A stretch of 64,000 nt of DNA from Corythoichthys intestinalis (lineage: Eukaryota; Chordata; Actinopteri; Syngnathiformes; Syngnathidae): positions 50,822,398 through 50,886,397 of the forward strand of contig NC_080410.1 in the NCBI RefSeq assembly GCF_030265065.1, in the 5' to 3' direction. Shown here piece after piece: positions 34,099 through 55,661 of the stretch. The position numbers and the translations under genes are program-made. Under the pieces are notes generated by a model. It saw only the letters and a program-made list of their open reading frames with translations, made no database searches and was not told the DNA's origin. How positions within the stretch are numbered: the stretch's first letter is position 1; the number at the start of each line of letters is the position of its first letter.

Positions 34099-34768
34099 TA
34101 TGCTAGGTTCACTTACATTCTGTGCATCTCCTGGGGGCTAAGCCCCGCCTGTTCTTAAAACCTAGTGACGCCCCTGGAGGTAACTGAGTTACTAACTCAA
34201 TTACTTTTTGGGAGAAGTAATTTGTAACTGTAACTAATTACTATTTTAAAGTAAGATTAACAGCACTGATCGTAACCGTAAAAGCTAGTTCTGAAGAAAA
34301 GTTGAACACGTTGCGGCACATATTTAGTCAATGACACGTCCCGTAATTTTCGGACTATAAACCGCTACTTTTTTCCCTCATTTTGAATCCTGCGGCTTAT
34401 AGTCCACTGCGGTTTATTTGTTGATTTTTTTGTGTCAATAGGTAACATTATATTTGACAGCAGCGTCATAAGACTACTTACTTATTTACTTAGTCACTTA
34501 TTTCTTTCTACCACTGTCATGGGCATTAACGAATGCTTAAGGCAGATGTTACTAAGTGTCAAATTAGGTCACTAACTCCATTTATGTCCAGCTCGGATCT
34601 TTTACATCCATTCAAAAGTCAGATGATGTGCCGGATGACACAAAATGACATCTGTCATAAGCATTCATTAATGCTCAAGGCAGTGTCATGTCAAAATTAT
34701 GATGGTCTAATGACAGTCTTATGGAACCACTTTTAAATGTGTTCCCAAAATATCATAACTAGCAATTA
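34099..34768. other. Mixed repeat fragments between otop2 and trim16-like
   Basis: Pieces resembling hAT ends (gtgacgcccctg at 34172) and the TTCGGACTATAA MITE (34350-34430) occur. No gene is seen. Confidence 0.4.
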
Positions 34769-35085
34769 CAGTCCCTGACAAAAGTCTTGTTGCTTATCCA
34801 TTTCGTCGAAACAATTGCTAATAACCTGACTTTTAATTATTCAATTGGATCCAGAAATGGCTCATATGAAAGCTAAGACCCTCACGAATGATGTTGAATG
34901 GACAAAAATATATTTGTTAATAAACATATATATAAATATATGAGACTCCAGTAGCTTTCACAGATGTTTATGGGCCATCAACCTGCCATGGAAAGTTCAG
35001 ACATACAAAATAAGGAAACACTTCTAGATTAAACATTGTAAAACGTTAGCATTGCTACATTAAGCCTAATGGAAAAAAGAATGTA
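34769..35085. mobile_element. Tc1 family E terminal fragment
   Basis: CAGTCCCTGACAAAAGTCTT follows TA. About 160 bases match the terminal region of the family E copies; the rest is unrelated. Confidence 0.75.
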
Positions 35086-35960
35086 CAGTCCCTGACAAAA
35101 GTCTTGTCGCCAATCCATTTTGTAGACACAATTGCTAATAACCTGTCTTTTAATTATTTAATTGGTTTCAGAAATGGCTCACATGAAAGCTAAGACCCTC
35201 CCAAATGATGTTGAATGTACAAAAATGTATTTGTTTCACTGAAAAAAGATTGATCATTTAATGAACACATAAAGGTCAAATTTTGACAAGACAAAAGTTT
35301 TGTCGCCTAGTAGTCCTCAAGTAGTGCGAAAATTGAACAAAAAATGTACTTCAAATTAAAAAATATGTTACATAACATAAGCCAATTAAGTAGTGGTGCT
35401 GTGAGATCCAAATTTAATATTCTGTATGATTTCCATACGGTTCAGCAAGGATTCATACAATTTATTGATGAAGTCATCAGGAACATCAAAGAAAGCAGTC
35501 TTGCATGCCTCCCAGAGTTCATCAACATTGTTGGGTTTCGTCTTCCATGCTTCCTCTTTCATCCTGTTCATGTCTGGTGACTGGGCTGGCCAGTCCTGGA
35601 GGATCTTGATCTTTGCCTTGAGGAACTTTGAGGTAGAGATTGAAGTATACGATGGAGCACCATTTTGCTGCAGAATTTGTCCCTTTTTATGGTTAGGAAT
35701 GTAAGAGGCAGCTAAGATTTCTTGATATTTCAGACTATTTATGTTGCCTTCCACCCTGCAGATCTCTCGCACACCCCCATACTGGATGTATCCCCAGACC
35801 ATGATTTTGCCACCACCAAACTTCACTGTTTTGTAGCAATAGGTGGATTTTTCAGATGAATCTTCCATCGAATTACACCACAGCCGCCACAAATATTGCA
35901 GGAGACCTACTGGAGCCCACATGGATCTGAGATTCACTCAGAAAACAGTGAAGTTTGGTG
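35086..35960 (-). mobile_element. Tc1 family E, inverted-half copy abutting trim16-like stop
   Basis: The terminus CAGTCCCTGACAAAAGTCTT follows TA. The minus strand from 35386 encodes the transposase C-terminal half ([35 protein letters not shown]). From about 35840 the orientation flips: plus-strand ggtggatttttcagatgaa through gaaaacagtgaagtttgg. The element stops 10 bases from the trim16-like stop codon. Confidence 0.85.
35461..35466 (-). terminator. Possible trim16-like poly(A) signal inside transposon
   Basis: AATAAA on the minus strand about 505 bases after the stop. It lies within the adjacent Tc1 copy, so the 3' end of the message would be supplied by the transposon. Confidence 0.3.
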
Positions 35961-35970
35961 ATTGAAGACA

Positions 35971-45617
<9,647 letters not shown>

Positions 45618-46660
45618 GTTTGTCGTCCTTCACCTGACTCGACTTTTTTTTTATCCTTCTAAACTTCCAAAACTCCTTCCTGAGTGTGAAAGGAAATACT
45701 TTCTAACCACGCCCAAGCTATTATTGTCTCATTTTACATGCCTGCCTTGTCTGAGTCTCGGCTTTTTTCCTCGCCGGTTCAGACGCGCACTCAATTCAAA
45801 GAGATAAGAAAAGGAAATGACAGGGTCTGCACATCCGCGCCTAGAGAATAAACTTCCTTTCTGTCATTTCTTTCCGAAAGGCGCTATGCGAGAAAGCTTT
45901 TCTTTCACGGCAGGTAGCTCCTTTTGATATTGGGTTAGGTCATATAAGCAGCAGATGTCTCCAAATGGGCTAAGTTACTTCCCGCTTAATGGAGAAAATC
46001 AACAAACATACGAAATAGATGACAAATGACCCCGTCATTTGTATCTTACAAGGGTTATACGCGGTTTGTCACTTATTTCCTGGAGACTGCCATCTCTGGC
46101 CTAAAGTGTAACTAGCTCATGCTTAGCGCTTGGGCGTGCTTCTACCATGAACATAAAGCAATGAGCGTTTGGCCCATCAAATCAGCACCAGAAACGTAAG
46201 AACAGTTATTAGCAAGTCCTACGTGGGTTAGAAAAGTGTTTTTGCCAAGCGGAGACGAGCTAGAGGCTTGGTGAAACAGCGATGCTGCTGCTGCGGGGAT
46301 GTGCACAAGCGCATATTTGCCCAGAGTAGTCAACCCGAAAGAAGGTAAGAAAAGGGCAGTCTCATTTAAAGTGTACTCATCAAGGCGTTGGTGGACCATG
46401 CATGCATGGAGTACAAAAGTATTATAAACGAGAAATTGCAGTTTCTGGAGAACTTGCAGTGGCCGCTTTGCTTTGGCAGGTAAACTAGGGTGACCATATT
46501 TTGATTTCCAAAAAAGAGGACACTCAGCCCCGCCTCAAGATACTTGAATTTTACTCGAAGTTCACTCAAAGATGCCTATATCACTTTAATATATTTAAAG
46601 TGTGCCCCTCACTCTGGATGGAAAAATGCAGTTTGAAAAAAAATAATAATAATGACTAAA
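45618..46660. other. Region upstream of trim16-like exon 1
   Basis: No further exon was recognised. It probably carries the trim16-like promoter. No repeat with clear ends was seen. Confidence 0.35.
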
Positions 46661-46663
46661 AAA

Positions 46664-46664
<1 letters not shown>

Positions 46665-46719
<55 letters not shown>

Positions 46720-47582
46720 GCTGTCAAAATTATTGCGTTAACGGGCGGTAATTAATTTTTTAAATTAATCACGTTAAAATATTTGACGCAATTAACGCAC
46801 ATGTCCCGCTCAGACAGTAGTCTGCCTTTTGGTAAGTTTTAAAGCAAGGCTTTTTGTGCTGTCTAACAGCGAACTCTTGTGGTCGCTTTGCGACATGGTT
46901 TATTGTTTTCTTGCCAGTTCAATATGGCTGCAGGACGTCTCGGGCTGACGCCTACGTTGTAATGTTGTGCTTATATGATCCTTGGACAAGATTTGTCCGT
47001 AAGTATAGTTGTTGTTAAGAATTTACATATTATGTTAGTAAGCGAAATGTTATATTTTTTGTATGAGACGCTTTTTGTTTATGTTTAGTGAATCTGTATA
47101 GCGTGCTAAGCTAACGTTGTTGCTAATGCAGTGCTTGTGTACTTTTTTTTTTGTAGTTTTACGACGGTCTAAAGAGGACAATGGTTTGAGGCCATTTTAT
47201 TAATAAATCAGATGAAAAAGGAAGAAGTCTGATTATTAAGGCGTCGTTCACTAGCTGTCTAGCTTTGGAAAAAGTAGACGCATCGGAGTGAGGACAGCAT
47301 AGACAGATTTAAATGACAGTAGAGTGAAATGCCCACTACAGTCCTTATGTACCGTATGTTGAATGTATATATCCATCTTGTGTCTTATCTTTCCATTCCA
47401 ACAATTTATTTTACAAAATATATATATAATTTACAGAAAAATATGGCATATTTTATAGATGGTTTGAATTGCGATTAATTGCGATTAATTACGATTAATT
47501 AATTTTTAAGCTGTAATTAACTCGATTAAAAATTTTAATCGTTTGACAGCCCTAATATATACATATATATACATATATATAC

Positions 47583-47613
<31 letters not shown>

Positions 47614-47615
47614 AT
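46665..47615. mobile_element. (TA)n microsatellite holding a split hAT MITE
   Basis: TA runs at 46663-46713 and 47560-47612 flank a TAGGGCTGTCAAA MITE (about 46713-47555). The MITE is itself interrupted at about 46819-47307 by ~490 bases of unknown sequence between 'cagacag' and 'tagacag'. That insert has an AATAAA at about 47202 but no recognised protein. Confidence 0.7.
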
Positions 47616-48395
47616 GCAGACCCATATAAATGTAGTCCAGTCAATCCACATACACACAGTAAGCTATGTGCCAACTAAACATTTTTGTAAATTACTATCA
47701 TGACAATTGTCCTTGACAAATTGTTATTCCCATTCAATTGATATTCTCATTCAATGTTCTAGATTGCACACAAACAAAAACCGAAATAAACTGACAAACT
47801 ATTCAACCAGCATGTTTCCAAACGTAGCAGTTCAAAACTACGTTTCCCATAATGCCGAGCGCGGTTTAGCTTACTGATAGCTAGCTGAGGCAAAAATCAA
47901 ACTTTGCTATAAAAGTTTACAATCATTGGCAGCGCAACGATGCGACACCAAACGTGATTTTACAGTCAAAGCTCCGACAGAAGTCAACAGTTGCCATTGT
48001 ATACGTATTTATCGTTAAAAAACTTCAGGCGTTGTGGCCAAATCGTCAACCCAGTAGTTGGCGGTAATGCCTCATGATAGGGGTAAACTGCCAACAAAAA
48101 CAAGAAGAAGTACTTAATCCCTCCCTACTACTAGGAGCCATGTCATCGCAGTCAGGCTGCTGGGTGGCAGCGACCCAGCGGCCAGAGGGATTCTCTTCAA
48201 AGTGGTCCCGTGAAAAATCATAAAAACCGGACATTTTAATGAATTTATAAAACCCGCACGGACGACGAGGATACTACGTGAAAGTAGGGCCTAACCCTAA
48301 CCGGGCAAAACAGGACGTTTGGTCACCCTAAGATAAACCCATTGGGGTGACCTTCTTTTGGTATCAGAGTTACTTCCTGTTGATACATTGACGTA
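47616..48395. other. Intergenic, no feature
   Basis: No gene or bounded repeat was recognised. Confidence 0.35.
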
Positions 48396-50013
48396 CAGTC
48401 CCTGACAAAGGTCTTGTCGCTTATCCATTTTGTAGAAACCATTGCTAATAACCTGACTTTTAACTATTCAATTGGTTTCAGAAATGGCTCATATGAAAGC
48501 TAAGACCCTCCCAAATGATGCTGAATGTGCAAAAATAATATTTGTTTCACTGAAAAAAGATTGATCATTTAATGAAGGCATGAAGGTCCAATTTTGGCAA
48601 GACAAAAGTTTTGTCGCCTACAGAAAGTAGTGTGAAAATTGAACAAAAAATGTAATTCAAATACAAAAATATGTCACATAACATAAGCGAATTAAGTATT
48701 GGTGCTGTGAGATCCAAATTTAATATTTTGTATGACTTCTATGGTCTTGAAGGACTGCATCCATGCAAGGATTCATACAATTTATTGATGAAGTCATCAG
48801 GATCATCAAAGAAAGCAGTCTTGCATGCCTCCCAGAGTTCGTCAACATTCTTGGGTTTCGTCTTCCATGCTTCCTCTTTCATCCTACCCCAGACATGCTC
48901 AATGATGTTCATGTCTGGTGACTGGGCTGGCCAGTCCTGGAGGATGTTGATCTTCTTTGCCTTGAGGAACTTTGAGGTAGAGATTGAAGTATGCGATGGA
49001 GCACCATTCTGCTGCAGAATTTGTCCCTTTTTATGGTTAGGAATGTAAGAGGAAGCTAAGATTTGTTGATATTTCACCCTGCAGATCTCTCAGGGTGCAG
49101 ACAATTAAAAAAATGTGTAGCATTTGCCAAGGCCCACAGCCTGTCTAAAGGATGGACGCTGGAAAGATGGCAAAAGGTGGATTTTTCAGATGAACCTTCC
49201 ATTGAATTACACCACAGTTGTTACAAATATCGCAGGAGACCTACTGGAGCCCGCATGGATCTGAGATTCACTCAGAAAACAGTGTAATTTGGTGGTGGCA
49301 AAATCATGGTCTGGGGTTTCATCCAGAATGGGGGTGTGCAAGAGATCTGAAGGGTGGAAGGCAACATAAATAGTCTGAAATATCAACAAACCTTAGCTGC
49401 CTCTAACATTTCGAACCATAAAAAGGGACAAATTCTGCAGCAGGATGGTACTCCATCTCAGACTTCAATCTCTACCTCAAAGTTCTTCAAGGCAAAAAAG
49501 ATCAAGATCCTCCAGGACTGGCCAGCCCAGTCACCGGACATGTACAGGATGAAAGAGGAAGCATGGAAGACGAAACCCAAGAATGTTGATGAACTCTGGG
49601 AGGCATTCAAGACTGCTTTCTTTGATGTTCCTGATCACTTCATCAATAAATTGTATGAATCCTTGCCGAAGCCCATGGAAGTCATACAAAATTTGGATCT
49701 CACAGCACCACTACTTAATTCGCTTATGTTATGTAACACATTTTTGAATTTGAAGTACATTTTTTTGTTCAATTTTCACACTACTTTCTGCAGGCGACAA
49801 AACCTTTGTCTTGCCAAAATTGGACCTTTATGTCTTTATTAAATGATAAATCTTTTTTCAGGGAAACAAATCTATTTTTGTACATTCAACATCATTTGGG
49901 AGGATCTAAGCTTTCATATCAGCCATTTCTGAAACCAATTGAATCATTAAAAGTCTGGTATTGGCAATTGTTTCAACAAAATGAATAAGCAACAAGATTT
50001 TTGTGAGGGACCG
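48396..50013. mobile_element. Tc1 family E, head-to-head inverted dimer
   Basis: Both ends are the same terminus (CAGTCCCTGACAAAGGTCTT and its inverse), each next to TA. The left arm (to about 49090) encodes on the minus strand the transposase C-terminal half ([20 protein letters not shown]). The right arm encodes on the plus strand the same half ([19 protein letters not shown]) after a short N-proximal stretch. No complete transposase exists. The dimer should fold into a ~700-base hairpin. Confidence 0.88.
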
Positions 50014-50256
50014 TAAGAAAATCGACGTACACGGGTGTCATGTTGTGAGTTTTTGGTCAAAAATAGTGAGTACGCCTCCAGGAAATAAATGGAACTTTTT
50101 TGGGTTATATAAATGAATATTTTGGAAGAACTGTAAATTTTTGGCAAAAACTGAAAAAGAAGCCCGCATGGAATATATATTTAACATCCCTGCACATAGA
50201 AATAATGATGTCCTCCGTGTGCAAAGAAAGCACATGTAAACATGAGGTTTAGAGCA

Positions 50257-50262
50257 TTTATT
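50257..50262 (-). terminator. Poly(A) signal of the 50.3-50.8 kb exon
   Basis: AATAAA on the minus strand at the far end of a repeat-free block, about 500 bases after the acceptor. Confidence 0.5.
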
Positions 50263-50766
50263 ACATAATCTAATCCAAATACCAACACCTCAGCGCCGTA
50301 CTTTAGTGCGGAGAAGTACTCCGACATGATAAAAATGTCATATATATTGTTCTGCCTGATATTATCTACATAAATATTGACTCAACATGCACTACAGAGC
50401 GTGTGCAAGTACAACAAATGGTGATAAGCCGGACCGTGTTCACACACATCGAAGTCAATCACAACTGCAAATGTGCACTTGTCCCGCCCCGCCCCGCCTC
50501 GCCTCGGCAAAGAGCGGGCTTGCTATGTGTAAACACGAGCCGAGGGAAAGTCGTCTTACATTAATAACAAAGCGTGCTTAGAAAAAAAACACGTTAAGTG
50601 TGTTTAGTGGAAAACAAGAAAATGCACAGTCAACCCCACGGGGGTCAACATGGACCGCGACACAACATGTTTGTTCAACCATGCAACTTTCAATCTTTCC
50701 ATGGATCCTCTCCACTTTAGAGGTAGATGGTTAAGATGTCTCTGTCTGCACTGCTGCTTGAATCAT
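50257..50766 (-). other. ush1g: Probable ush1g 3'-terminal exon (stop codon plus 3' UTR)
   Basis: On the minus strand an acceptor (cattttgcag) ends at 50767. If the donor at 57432 is joined to it, CT|A TGA gives Leu-stop, so DTEL is kept. The exon would then be 3' UTR down to AATAAA at 50262-50257. The block has none of the repeats seen around it. The alternative is the last exon of an unseen gene: in another phase it reads DSSSSADRDILTIYL-stop, but no upstream exon of such a gene was found. Confidence 0.5.
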
Positions 50767-50929
50767 CTGCAAAATGTAATTGGAAAAAAAACCACATGGA
50801 TTAGCAGCGATATGGATTAGTAGCAATGGGTCGTCATCAAAACTTTATGAAGGCTCAGAGTTTTATAAGTCCCATGTGCTTTATTTCACATAGAGCACTG
50901 CTGTCAACATTACTTGAAAGAGCTATTTT
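50767..50929. other. Repeat-free sequence before the tandem array
   Basis: It follows the acceptor of the putative ush1g 3' exon. Nothing else is recognised. Confidence 0.4.
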
Positions 50930-51311
50930 TTTCCCATAATAGTCTGATTGAACGTCTAATGCCGTCAATGGCACTTATAGATGACCATTCACAGCCAGTC
51001 TGTCCAGTTGATATGTTTTAGACATCTATTGCCATCAATGGCATGCAATTAACCACCTGAGTCCTGTGATCACGCCGGTGTGATCAATCACGTGTGGCTT
51101 TTAAAGCACCCTAACAAATAAACTATTTCACACTGTTGGCATCAACATTACTCCAAAGTGCTTTTTTTTTTTTTTTTTTTTTTTTTACATAATCATCTGA
51201 CATTCGTTCATTCACCCCTTCCAGTCGAAAAGGATTGAACGTCTAATGCCATCAATGGCACTTAAAGATGAGCATTCACAGCCAGTCTTTCCGGTTTATA
51301 TGTGTTAGAAG

Positions 51312-51866
51312 TAAGGCTGCAGCTATTGATTATTTTAGTAGTCGATTAATCGATGAACTAGTTAGTTCGAATAATCGAGTAATCGGATAAGAAAAATGAA
51401 AAATTAAAATACCTGAGCTGAGCTCAAAAAAATTAATAAACAAGGATCTATCTATAACTTACATAGCAAAAGTCCGCTAGCTTAAATGCTATAAATTGCT
51501 AATGTTTTTTTTGTTTTGTTTTTTTACAGTGCTCTTAACAAATGGTTCAGACACATATTCCTAATATTCCTACAAAAAACGGCTAAATATACCTATAAAC
51601 TAAATGACGAATGCATTAAAAAAACATTAGCTCAAACAAAAACTTATGTTGGTCTCAACATGGAGCAGCTGGATTCAGCCATGTTAAACGAGGCAGACTG
51701 GAGGGCATTGTATCCACCTAAATCAATAAAACTAAATACAAACACTTTCAAAATTAACCATTACAACGCCACTTTAATTAAATGAATACTCGAAGCAGCA
51801 AAATTTAATTCGAATATTTTTCTCTAATCGAATACTCGAGTTAATCGATTAATTGTTGCACCACTA
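51312..51866. mobile_element. hAT element (TAGGGCTGCAGC family), TSD GTTAGAAG
   Basis: From TAAGGCTGCAGCTATTG to ATTGTTGCACCACTA, with perfect GTTAGAAG flanks (51304-51311 and 51867-51874). Related to 9885-11028. It lies within the tandem array. Confidence 0.88.
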
Positions 51867-52239
51867 GTTAGAAGTCTATCGCCATCAATGGCATGCAATT
51901 AACCACCTGAGTCCTGTGATCACGCCGGTGTGATCAATCACGTGGGGTCTTTAAGGCACCCTAACAGATAAACTATTTCACAGAGTGCTGGCGTCAACAT
52001 TACTCGAAAGTGCGTTTTTTTTTTCTACATAATTATCTGAAATTCATTCATTCACCCGTCCCTGTCGAAATGGATTGAACGTCTAATGTCGTCAATGGCA
52101 CATATAAATGACCATTCACAGCCAGTCTTTCCGGTTTATGTATTTTAGACATCTATCGCCATTAATTGCCCCTCCCGGTCAAAATGGATTGAACGTCTAA
52201 TGCTGTCAATCGCACTTATAGATGAGTATTCACAGCTAG

Positions 52240-52592
52240 TGTAGAAATATATTTCCATTTATTCACAATAATCATATGTAAAAGATGCCACTTTGCTTTT
52301 CTTCCTATATTCACACAGGCCCTTTGTCCTCGTACCAATGTATGTAATCTGATCAAGTCTGGGGGTTGCACATTCCAAGCAATTCTAGAGAGGGTGGGTA
52401 AAAAGTGTAGGCGGTGGGAGGCGCAACACACACTCTCTGTGTCCCGGTACCGGCATGTCATGTCTTTTCTGTTTGTCTGTCTTTAAGTGTAAATTCGTTG
52501 TTCTTTTTATTCCCGAGTTCTGTGTCATCATCTCCTGTTCGTTATAAGAATAAAACAACCTGTAACAAGGAATAATCAACTCTTTTCCTTCA
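52240..52592. mobile_element. Solo LTR of an old retroelement
   Basis: 353 bases beginning TG and ending CA, flanked by CTAG on both sides (52236-52239 and 52593-52596). The unoccupied array unit reads cagccagtctttcc at this point. It has a poly(A)-signal-like AATAAA region near its end. No internal genes remain. A 4-base duplication fits an ERV-type family, but the family is not established. Confidence 0.7.
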
Positions 52593-53376
52593 CTAGTCTT
52601 TCCGATTTATATGTTTGAGATATCTATCACCTTCAATGGCATGTAATTAACCACCGGAGTCCTGTGATCACGCACGTGTGATCAATCACATGGGGTCTTT
52701 AATGCACCCTATTAGATAAACTATTTGACAGAGTGCTAGCATCAACATTACTCGAAAGTGCATTTTTATTTTTTTATTTTTTTTCACATAATTATCTGAC
52801 ATTCGTTCATTCACCCCTCCCAGTCAAAATGGATTGAATGTCTAATGCTGTCAACGGCACTTATAGATGATCATTCACAGCCAGGCTTTCCGGTTAATTC
52901 TTTTTAGACATATATTTCAATTAATGGCATGCAATTAACCACCTGAGTCCTGTGATCACGCTGGTGTGATCAATAACGTGGGGTCTTTAAAGCACCCTAA
53001 CAGAGTGTTGGCATCAACTGTATTCAAAAGTGCTTTTTTTTTAAATAATTGTCTGACATTCGTGCATTCACCCCTCCCAGTCGAAATAGAATGAACGTCT
53101 AATGCCGTCAATGGCACTTATCGATGAGTATTCACAGCCAGTCTTTCCGGTTTATAAATTTTTGGACATCTACTGCCATCAACGGCAAGCAGTGAACCCA
53201 CTGAGTCCTGTGATCACGCCGGTGTGATCAATCACGTGGGGTCTTTAAAGTGCCCTTACAGATAAACTATTTCACACAGAGTGCTGGCATCAACATTACT
53301 CAAAAATGTATTGACTGTCTAATACCGTCAATGGCAGATAAAGATGAGCATTCACAGCCAGTCTTTCCGGTTTATA

Positions 53377-54560
53377 CACTCATCAGCCACTTTATTAGGT
53401 ACACCTGTCCAACTGCTCGTTAACACTTAATTTCTAATCAGACAATCACGTGGCGGCAACTCAGTGCATTTAAGCATGTAGACAAGGTTTAAGACAATCT
53501 CCTGCAGTTCAAACCCGAGCATCATTATGGGGAAGAAAGGTGATTTGAGTGACTTTGAACGTGCCATGGTTGTTGGTGCCAGAAGGGCTGGTGTGAGTAT
53601 TTCAGAAACTGCTGATCTACTGGGATTTTCACGCACAACCATCTCTAGGGTTTACAGAGAATGGTCCGAAAAAGAAAAAATATCCAGTGAGCGGAAATGC
53701 TTTGTTGATGCCAGAGGTCAGATGGCCAGACTGGTTCGAGCTGGTAGAAAGGCAACAGTGACTCAAATAACCACCCGTTACAACCAAGGTAGGCAGAAGA
53801 GCATCTCTGAACGCACAGTACGTCGAACTTTGAGGCAGATGGGCTACAGCAGCAGAAGACCACGCTGGGTGCCACTCCTTTCAGCAAAGAACAGGGAACT
53901 GAGACTACAATTTGCACAAGCTCATCGAAATTGGACAATAGAAGATTGGAAAAACGTCGCCTGGTCTGATGAGTCTCGATTTCTGCTGCGACATTCGGAT
54001 GGTAGGGTCAGAATTTGGTGTCAACAACATGAAAGCATGGATTCATCCTGCCTTGTATCAACGGTTCAGGCTGGTGGTGGTGGTGTAATGGTGTGGGGAA
54101 TATTTTCTTGGCACTCTTTGGGCCCCTTGGTACCAATTGAGCACCGTTGGAACGCCACAGCCTACCTGAGTATTGTTGCTGACCATGTCCATCCCTTTAT
54201 GACCACAATGTACCCAACTTCTGATGGCTACTTTCAGCAGGATAATGCGCCATGTCATGAAGCTGGAATCATCTCAGAATGGTTTCTTGAACATGACAAT
54301 GAGTTCACTGTACTCAAATGGCCTCCACAGTCACCAGATCTCAATCCAATAGAGCATCTTTGGGATGTGGTGGAACGGGAGATTAGCATCATGGATGTGC
54401 AGCCGACAAATCTGCACCGTGTGATGCCATCATGTCAATATGGACCGAACTTCAAGCACCTTGTTGAATCTATGCCACGAAGAATTGAGGCAGTTCTGAA
54501 GGCAAAAGGGGGTCCAACCCGTTACTAGCATGGTGTACCTAATAAAGTGGCCGGTGAGTG
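53377..54560 (+). mobile_element. Tc1-like transposon with full-length open frame
   Basis: 1184 bases with short terminal repeats (CCACTTTATTAGGTACACC at both ends; 27 of 29 bases pair in total), TA on both sides. It carries one uninterrupted 333-codon transposase gene. It interrupts a unit of the tandem array between 'ccggtttata' and 'tattttagat', so it is younger than the array. Confidence 0.95.
53527..54528 (+). CDS. Tc1-like transposase, 333 aa
   Basis: The protein starts with paired helix-turn-helix DNA-binding domains (about residues 1-120: MGKKGDLSDFERAMVVGARR, ISETADLLGFSRTTISRVY). The DDE catalytic domain follows: D in AWSDESRFLL (about residue 142), D in YFQQDNAPCHEA (about 238), E in PDLNPIEHLWDVVERE (about 275). 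The catalytic triad is intact and the length is normal for the family (~340). The stretch RVMPSCQYGPNFKHLVES (residues about 298-315) looks out of frame and slightly shortened compared with the CDAIMSIWT-type sequence I remember, while the final MPRRIEAVLKAKGGPTRY is normal. The frame is therefore open, but activity is doubtful. Confidence 0.92.
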   Translation: MGKKGDLSDFERAMVVGARRAGVSISETADLLGFSRTTISRVYREWSEKEKISSERKCFVDARGQMARLVRAGRKATVTQITTRYNQGRQKSISERTVRRTLRQMGYSSRRPRWVPLLSAKNRELRLQFAQAHRNWTIEDWKNVAWSDESRFLLRHSDGRVRIWCQQHESMDSSCLVSTVQAGGGGVMVWGIFSWHSLGPLVPIEHRWNATAYLSIVADHVHPFMTTMYPTSDGYFQQDNAPCHEAGIISEWFLEHDNEFTVLKWPPQSPDLNPIEHLWDVVEREISIMDVQPTNLHRVMPSCQYGPNFKHLVESMPRRIEAVLKAKGGPTRY

Positions 54561-54690
54561 TATATTTTAGATATCTATTGCTATCAATGGCATGCAATTA
54601 ACCACCTGAGTCCTGTGATCACGCCGGTGTGATCAATCACGTGGGGTCGTTAAAGCACCCTAAGAGTGCTGGCATCAAAATTACTCAAAA

Positions 54691-55661
54691 GTAAGTATTT
54701 AAAACTCTATCCCAGTTCTTATTTGGCACTGTTGGACCACAGAAAAGCAGAGATGTGATCATTTTAATTTGATGGTAGAAAAGCTTTATCTGCGCATATA
54801 GCCGCACTTCTGTATAGTTTTCCGGTGGGAATTTGAGCAAATATATCACTTTAGCTTTACAGTATAAGTCTGAAAGGGGGCTCTCTTTCTCTCTAGCATT
54901 TCCTGGCTTGCTTCGTCCCAGTGGGGCATGCTAAGAACACCTCAACAGGGAGACCTTGTACAACAGATGCCAACTCATCTCTCTTGACTTTTAGGCCCTC
55001 CAGGCTTGTCAGGCTATCCCATTACACTTTTTGTTTTCATTTTTACTCAACGTATTTGGGGACCCGGCTGAATTTGTGACAACTTTGAAATACAATGAGA
55101 TTCAGCGTGAAACTAGATGTGCTGGTTCCTTGGTGTACAGGCTGTGCAGTTTTGGACTGATGTAATATTAGCACACGAACGGAGCAGGGTAGCAGGTCAG
55201 AGCTGGACATTTGAGCCTCTCGACCTCAATCTAAGCAGATGCAGAGGTGCAGCGAGACAAAGACTCCAGACGTCGTGACTAACTTTATTTCTTTTTTTGT
55301 TGTTGTTGTTAAAGGCAGTTTGACCGACGTTAGCGCTAGCGTCAGAGTTAGACTACCTGAAGCCTAACGAGGCATATGAGACGTGTTACTCATTTAACAA
55401 TCTCGTCCCAGTTGTACCCTTTAAATAAAGAAAAATGTAAGTTTCCAGTCATTTATCAGTAGCCCTTGTAGGGCCGCTTTTTTACTTCTCGCTGACCTGT
55501 ATATAAGGCACTCATGTGGGATGCAGAGGTGTGCCTAGAGGACAGTAAAACCAATCCGACTAATCAAGTTTGTCGACGTAGTTGATGACGTAAATTTGTT
55601 GACAAGCACAACATCCTGTTGACAGTTAAAGTTTAAAAAATGGAGATGGGGCTAGTATTTA
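54691..55661. other. Putative ush1g last intron, no feature
   Basis: No exon or bounded repeat was recognised. Confidence 0.35.

Larger units (their letters stand above)
50930..54690 (+). repeat. Tandem array, ~300-bp units, with three insertions
   Basis: The motifs gattgaacgtctaatgcc, ttcacagccagtctttccgg, catgcaattaaccacctgag, cctgtgatcacgccggtgtg and taaactatttcacac recur in the same order from 50.95 kb to 53.37 kb and again at 54.57-54.68 kb. Unit starts are near 50948, 51235, 52072, 52190, 52832, 53092 and 53308. A hAT, a solo LTR and a Tc1 interrupt it. Confidence 0.9.

Noticed and set aside
51516-51785. 89-aa frame in the tandem-array region
   Set aside because: It lies inside a hAT with GTTAGAAG duplications and shows no domain.
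53527-54528. 333-aa frame considered as a domesticated host gene
   Set aside because: It lies exactly between TA-flanked inverted repeats and interrupts a tandem-array unit, so it is an ordinary Tc1 transposase.
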